64,000 nt of DNA from Doris montereyensis (Eukaryota > Mollusca > Gastropoda > Nudibranchia > Dorididae), in assembly GCA_037039925.1 (NCBI GenBank), contig JAXRKP010001155.1, positions 47,501 through 111,500 on the forward strand, read 5' to 3'. The number at the start of each line of letters is the position of its first letter. Positions within the stretch are counted from its first letter, which is position 1. The translations under genes and the position numbers were made by a program. Shown one piece after another: positions 62,600 through 64,000 of the stretch. The notes under the pieces were generated by a model, which saw only the letters and a list, made by a program, of their open reading frames with translations, ran no database searches and was not told where the DNA came from.

Positions 62600-62693
62600 A
62601 TGGAATAATGTTTTGAAACCAAGTCCTTTATTTGTTTATTGTAAGGATGGTATTATTGGTATATCAAAACTTGGTTTCAAAACATAATTCCAT
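62600..62693. repeat. Inverted repeat, 25-bp arms
   Basis: ATGGAATAATGTTTTGAAAC through AAGT at 62600-62624 pairs with 62669-62693 at 24 of 25 positions, around a 44-bp loop. It lies about 190 bp upstream of the Penelope-like fragment. Confidence 0.85.
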
Positions 62694-62885
62694 CCTACAA
62701 AATGATCCCATCACAAGAGATGTGTTCTCTGATCCGCCTTTTTTTTGTTTACAGGGCCTGTAAAGCCTTTTTTTGTTTACAGGCGGGATAGGAATCTTCG
62801 CAGGCACTCGCCAATGTGACAGGAGACGTTGTAATACCTGTCCATATCTTTCCCCAACCATGAACTAGAAGTCATTTCAGCCTTC

Positions 62886-63087
62886 ACATGTGTCAGCAGA
62901 AACATCATTTACACCATTTCTTGTAAACGATGTCCTATGAATGAGGTACATTGGGGAAATTGGTCTTCACTTGGCTGACCGCTTTACCCAACACCTCACC
63001 GACATCAGAAACTGTCACTCCAAACCTGTTCTTTCTCACTTTCACTTTCACTCCAGTGACCATCAAGGTATCCTAGACATTTGGTAG
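62886..63087 (+). pseudogene. Penelope-like element GIY-YIG endonuclease fragment
   Basis: TCVSRNIIYTISCKRCP in one frame continues after a frameshift near 62938 as MRYIGEIGLHLADRFTQHL. TDIRNCHSKP and LSHFHFHSSDHQGI follow, ending at TAG 63085-63087. The CxxC, YIGE and RF..HL spacing matches the GIY-YIG domain that follows reverse transcriptase in Penelope-like retroelements. The reverse transcriptase was not found upstream, so this is a 5'-truncated relic. Confidence 0.82.
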
Positions 63088-63329
63088 TTGGCGTGACTGA
63101 TTCCATGTGGTAGGTGTCACCCTCATGGCCTCAATAGCAAACTACAATATAATTAATTTATCATTACAATAGTAGTATGACTCCCCCTCCCCCCCCCCCC
63201 TCTCTCTCTTCTCTCTCTCTCCCTGTCCATTTGTCTGTCTGTCTCTGCTCATAAGCGGCTTTACCTCATTCCCTTATTTCCCTTTTCTTTTCACTTTTTT
63301 ATGTTTTTTTATTACATAATATACATTTG

Positions 63330-63545
63330 GTTTCTATTGTTATGAGGCTTACTCATGGGATCTACGTGATGGGTCATCACATGACTGGTCACCTTTTGGC
63401 GCCATATAGTGTCACTCACGGCCACTAAATCATGCTTGTATCGTTATTGTGTGACTGAGGAAGGGCAGTGTTGCCTGAAACTTTTCTGTCTTTGTAACTG
63501 TCTCTGTTCTACCTATTAGGCCTTCATATTCGATTTTGTATTTCC
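63330..63545 (+). repeat. Probable 3' region of the Penelope-like element, with hammerhead-like motif
   Basis: Follows the endonuclease fragment. At 63455-63481, CTGAGGA, a short imperfect stem (AGGGCA/TGCCT) and GAAAC recall a hammerhead core, which is known in Penelope-like element terminal repeats. The fit is loose. Confidence 0.4.
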
Positions 63546-63591
63546 TCTTTACTAGTTACCGGCCTACTGCAGTACTATTTCTTTTATCATT

Positions 63592-63662
63592 AAATACTAC
63601 TACTACTACTATTACTACTATCACTACTACTGCCACTACTACTACTACTATTAGTACTACTT
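63592..63662. repeat. (ACT)n microsatellite
   Basis: Imperfect trinucleotide repeat. Confidence 0.95.
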
Positions 63663-63713
63663 TCTGACGCTGCTGCTTATACTGCAGGGAAGAATCATCA
63701 TCATGTATACAAT

Positions 63714-63973
63714 AGTTAATGTAATGACACAAGATAATATGAAAGCCCCATAGGAACAAAGACGAGACAAACACAAGGAATAGACAGAAAAAAATCCTGG
63801 CCACCATGGGAATCGAATCCGCGACCTCTGCGTCGGCACCCATCGCCTCGCCATGAAAAGAAAGCGTGCTACCAACCGAGCTAACTACGCTCCTGTGTAT
63901 TCCTTGTGTTTGTCTCGTCTTTGTTCCTATGGGGCTTTCATATTATCTTGTGTCATTACATTAACTTCCGACA
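63714..63973 (-). mobile_element. Fold-back tRNA-derived SINE (family D), second copy
   Basis: A SINE on the - strand has the A-box TAGCTCGGTTGG near 63880, the B-box GGATTCGATTCC near 63810 and a tail running down to 63714. A second, inverted copy of the tail lies at 63896-63973. GTTAATGTAATGACACAAGA and about 70 bp in total thus form near-perfect terminal inverted repeats around the tRNA-like centre. The right end is close to the window edge, so a target-site duplication could not be checked. Confidence 0.8.
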
Positions 63974-64000
63974 TGCCCCTTGCCTCACTCTTTGTCATGT

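Overview
The window is animal nuclear DNA: AT-rich, with long introns and dense microsatellites, minisatellites and transposon remnants. No bacterial features are present. Gene content and repeat style fit a lophotrochozoan, most likely a mollusc and perhaps a gastropod. That placement is an inference, since no species marker can be read here.

Layout. 1-760: two trinucleotide microsatellites. 1240-3930: a tRNA-like SINE fragment, then a broken LINE with endonuclease and reverse transcriptase, cut off by a (CT)n array. 4400-7020: hairpins and a second (CT)n array. 7557-9995: a decayed piggyBac-type transposon with both TTAA ends recognisable, interrupted by a ~229 bp repeat whose inverted copy lies at 11784-12009. 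13380-13480: a possible promoter. 14219-48281: a gene on the + strand for SMARCE1/BAF57, the HMG-box subunit of SWI/SNF (BAF) chromatin remodelling complexes. Fourteen coding exons can be placed by splice signals and protein similarity. Its introns hold minisatellites of 37, about 31 and 21 bp, a mariner remnant split into opposite orientations, SINEs and a hairpin element. 53395-53765: the 3' coding end of another LINE on the - strand. 54080-54446: one exon with two C2H2 zinc fingers of the ZEB/zfh-1 type. 57860-64000: SINEs, a Penelope-like GIY-YIG fragment, and two tRNA-derived SINEs in fold-back (palindromic) form.

The main points for a second look are these. (1) Well conserved SMARCE1 exons carry several one-base phase breaks at or near short homopolymers, which suggests unpolished long-read assembly rather than a pseudogene. 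(2) Two fold-back SINE structures share an architecture, and one has a 14-bp target-site duplication. (3) A 1.7-kb minisatellite appears to have grown from the 3' tail of a dispersed repeat found elsewhere in the window. (4) A lone ZEB-type terminal exon has no visible partner exons. (5) Two hairpins are flanked by hammerhead-like core sequences.
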